Source: UKL13-2 sp038206765
GTDB lineage: Bacteria; Pseudomonadota; Gammaproteobacteria; Burkholderiales; Usitatibacteraceae
Direction: 5' to 3'
Length of the DNA stretch: 64,000 nucleotides
Assembly: GCA_038206765.1 (NCBI GenBank)
Contig: JBBRAM010000007.1
Coordinates: 62,001 to 126,000 of the forward strand
Below are positions 63,075-64,000 of this stretch, piece by piece (the first letter of the stretch is position 1; every line of letters begins with the position of its first letter). A program made the position numbers and the translations under genes. The notes under the pieces are model-generated. The model saw nothing but the letters and a program-made list of their open reading frames with translations, did not search any database and had not been told where the DNA came from.

Positions 63075-63848
63075 TCAATTTGCAGCGGGCTCAGCCTCTG
63101 CGACCTTCGCCTTCACAAAAAACTGCGCAAAAATAATCCCGATTTCATACAGGATACAAAGCGGGATTGCGAGCGCAAACATCGACGCCGCATCGGGCGG
63201 GGTGGCTATTGCCGACACGCCGAAGGCGCCAACCATCACGTAACCGCGTACTTCGCGGAGCTTTTTTACACTCACCAAGCCGGTTGCCACCAGCACTACA
63301 ACCACGATGGGTGTCTCAAACGCCAAGCCGAACGCGAGAAACATACCAAGCACAAAGTTGAGATAATTTTCGATGTCGGGGGCAACAGTAATCGAACTTG
63401 GCGCAATTTGCGCAATGAAGCTGAATACCATTTTGAAGACCACAAAATAGCAAAACGCCATGCCCACATAAAATAACAATGTGCTGCTAAAAATCAGCGG
63501 GAGTACAAAGCGCTTTTCGTGTTTATAAAGACCGGGGGCTACAAATGCCCAAGCCTGGTACAAAATCACCGGTAGTGCCACCAAAAAGGCGACAAGCATG
63601 GCTATTTGGAACGGAATCATAAACGGCGAGATTACGCCCGTGGCGATCATTTTTGAGCCTGCGGGCAGCGCACTTATCATCGGTTGCGCCACAAAATCGT
63701 AGAGCTTCCCGGCGATAAACCACGGCGGCGTTACCAGCGGGATCAACACGACTACCCACGCAAATGCCGCTATGACCAAGCGGCTGCGTAACTCAATCAA
63801 ATGCGAAACGAACGTATCTTGGTTAATGGCTTCAGTTTCCGAATTCAT
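63075..63848 (-). CDS. tatC: Twin-arginine translocase subunit TatC
   Basis: A 257-aa protein with six membrane helices that recognises Tat signal peptides. FVSHLIELRSRLVIAAFAWVVV is the characteristic start, PLVTPPWFIAGKLYDFVAQP and FMIPFQIAMLVAFLVALPVILYQAWAFVAPGLYKHEKRF in pattern follow, and LNFVLGMFLAFGLAFETPIVVVVL is the later core. The start overlaps the tatB stop (ATGA). The Rieske protein and the beta-lactamase are candidate Tat substrates in this window. Confidence 0.97.
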   Translation of the reverse strand: MNSETEAINQDTFVSHLIELRSRLVIAAFAWVVVLIPLVTPPWFIAGKLYDFVAQPMISALPAGSKMIATGVISPFMIPFQIAMLVAFLVALPVILYQAWAFVAPGLYKHEKRFVLPLIFSSTLLFYVGMAFCYFVVFKMVFSFIAQIAPSSITVAPDIENYLNFVLGMFLAFGLAFETPIVVVVLVATGLVSVKKLREVRGYVMVGAFGVSAIATPPDAASMFALAIPLCILYEIGIIFAQFFVKAKVAEAEPAAN

Positions 63849-64000
63849 AACGATACGGGTACAGCATTCGCTGCCGGCGCTGTTGTGAACACGGGGCGTT
63901 TTTCTTCTATACCGAAATCAAATAACCCTTGGCCAAAATGTTCGGCGGGGGCAACTGATTCATTACTTGATATTGCCTCAAACCCAAGCGCCGGTGCGGC
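63845..64000 (-). CDS. tatB: Sec-independent translocase protein TatB, C-terminal part (runs off the window)
   Basis: A 51-residue C-terminal piece of an open frame that enters from the right edge and ends with TGA overlapping the tatC ATG. It is rich in Ala, Pro, Glu and Ser (HFGQGLFDFGIEEKRPVFTT), like the variable tail of TatB. The membrane helix and conserved N-terminus lie outside the window, so the name rests on position directly before tatC. Confidence 0.7.
   Translation of the reverse strand, partial: AAPALGFEAISSNESVAPAEHFGQGLFDFGIEEKRPVFTTAPAANAVPVSL

Overview
The window reads as a chromosomal segment of a betaproteobacterium of moderate GC. Evidence: a complete petABC cytochrome bc1 operon beside sspA-sspB, a pcm-rhodanese-tolC-waaA-waaC run, lgt and ilvD close together, a tatBC/HtrA-type protease/mscL neighbourhood, and a type II secretion operon ordered E-F-G-H-I-J-K-L-M-C/N-like-D. 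No rRNA, tRNA, CRISPR array, prophage or insertion sequence was seen. The exact genus cannot be told from the sequence alone.

Layout. 1-7.3 kb: a small conserved hypothetical, a glycine-zipper lipoprotein, panE-like, lgt, a vapBC toxin-antitoxin pair lying directly against ilvD, and a diheme cytochrome c. 7.3-13 kb: accessory genes (GNAT, beta-propeller lipoprotein, Tat-type class A beta-lactamase, TetR regulator with a divergent alpha/beta hydrolase); this part has unusual short tandem repeats between genes. 13.3-15.4 kb: an arsS-type radical SAM gene and a variant metallophosphoesterase. 15.5-20.1 kb: patatin phospholipase, a VTT-membrane-domain/flavin disulfide oxidoreductase fusion, and DUF547. 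20.2-28.4 kb: YceH, TetR, Pcm, rhodanese, TolC, Kdo transferase, heptosyltransferase and a LOS-type glycosyltransferase. 28.4-31.3 kb: an Mla-like permease/MCE protein/lipoprotein set without its ATPase.

31.4-40.7 kb: a small cytochrome c, then a tightly packed surface-glycan operon: rfbB, rfbA, rfbC, a gene that fuses dTDP-4-dehydrorhamnose reductase to a DegT-type sugar aminotransferase, a GNAT acetyltransferase, the Wzm/Wzt-type ABC exporter, and a two-part glycosyltransferase. Together they could make dTDP-rhamnose plus a dTDP-(acet)amido sugar and export a glycan. 40.9-52.8 kb: the type II secretion operon. 52.8-55.5 kb: more glycan genes (GT2, DUF4254, GT9). 55.7-60.6 kb: CBS protein, SspB, SspA and petABC. 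61.1-64 kb: mscL with a clear terminator, an HtrA-type protease, tatC and the 3' end of tatB.

The most noteworthy items are the RfbD-aminotransferase fusion, the arsS-linked phosphoesterase that has lost its first metal-binding motif, the vapBC pair placed where it may control ilvD, the tandem repeats flanking the beta-lactamase gene (10-bp and 17-bp units), and the transporter set lacking MlaF.
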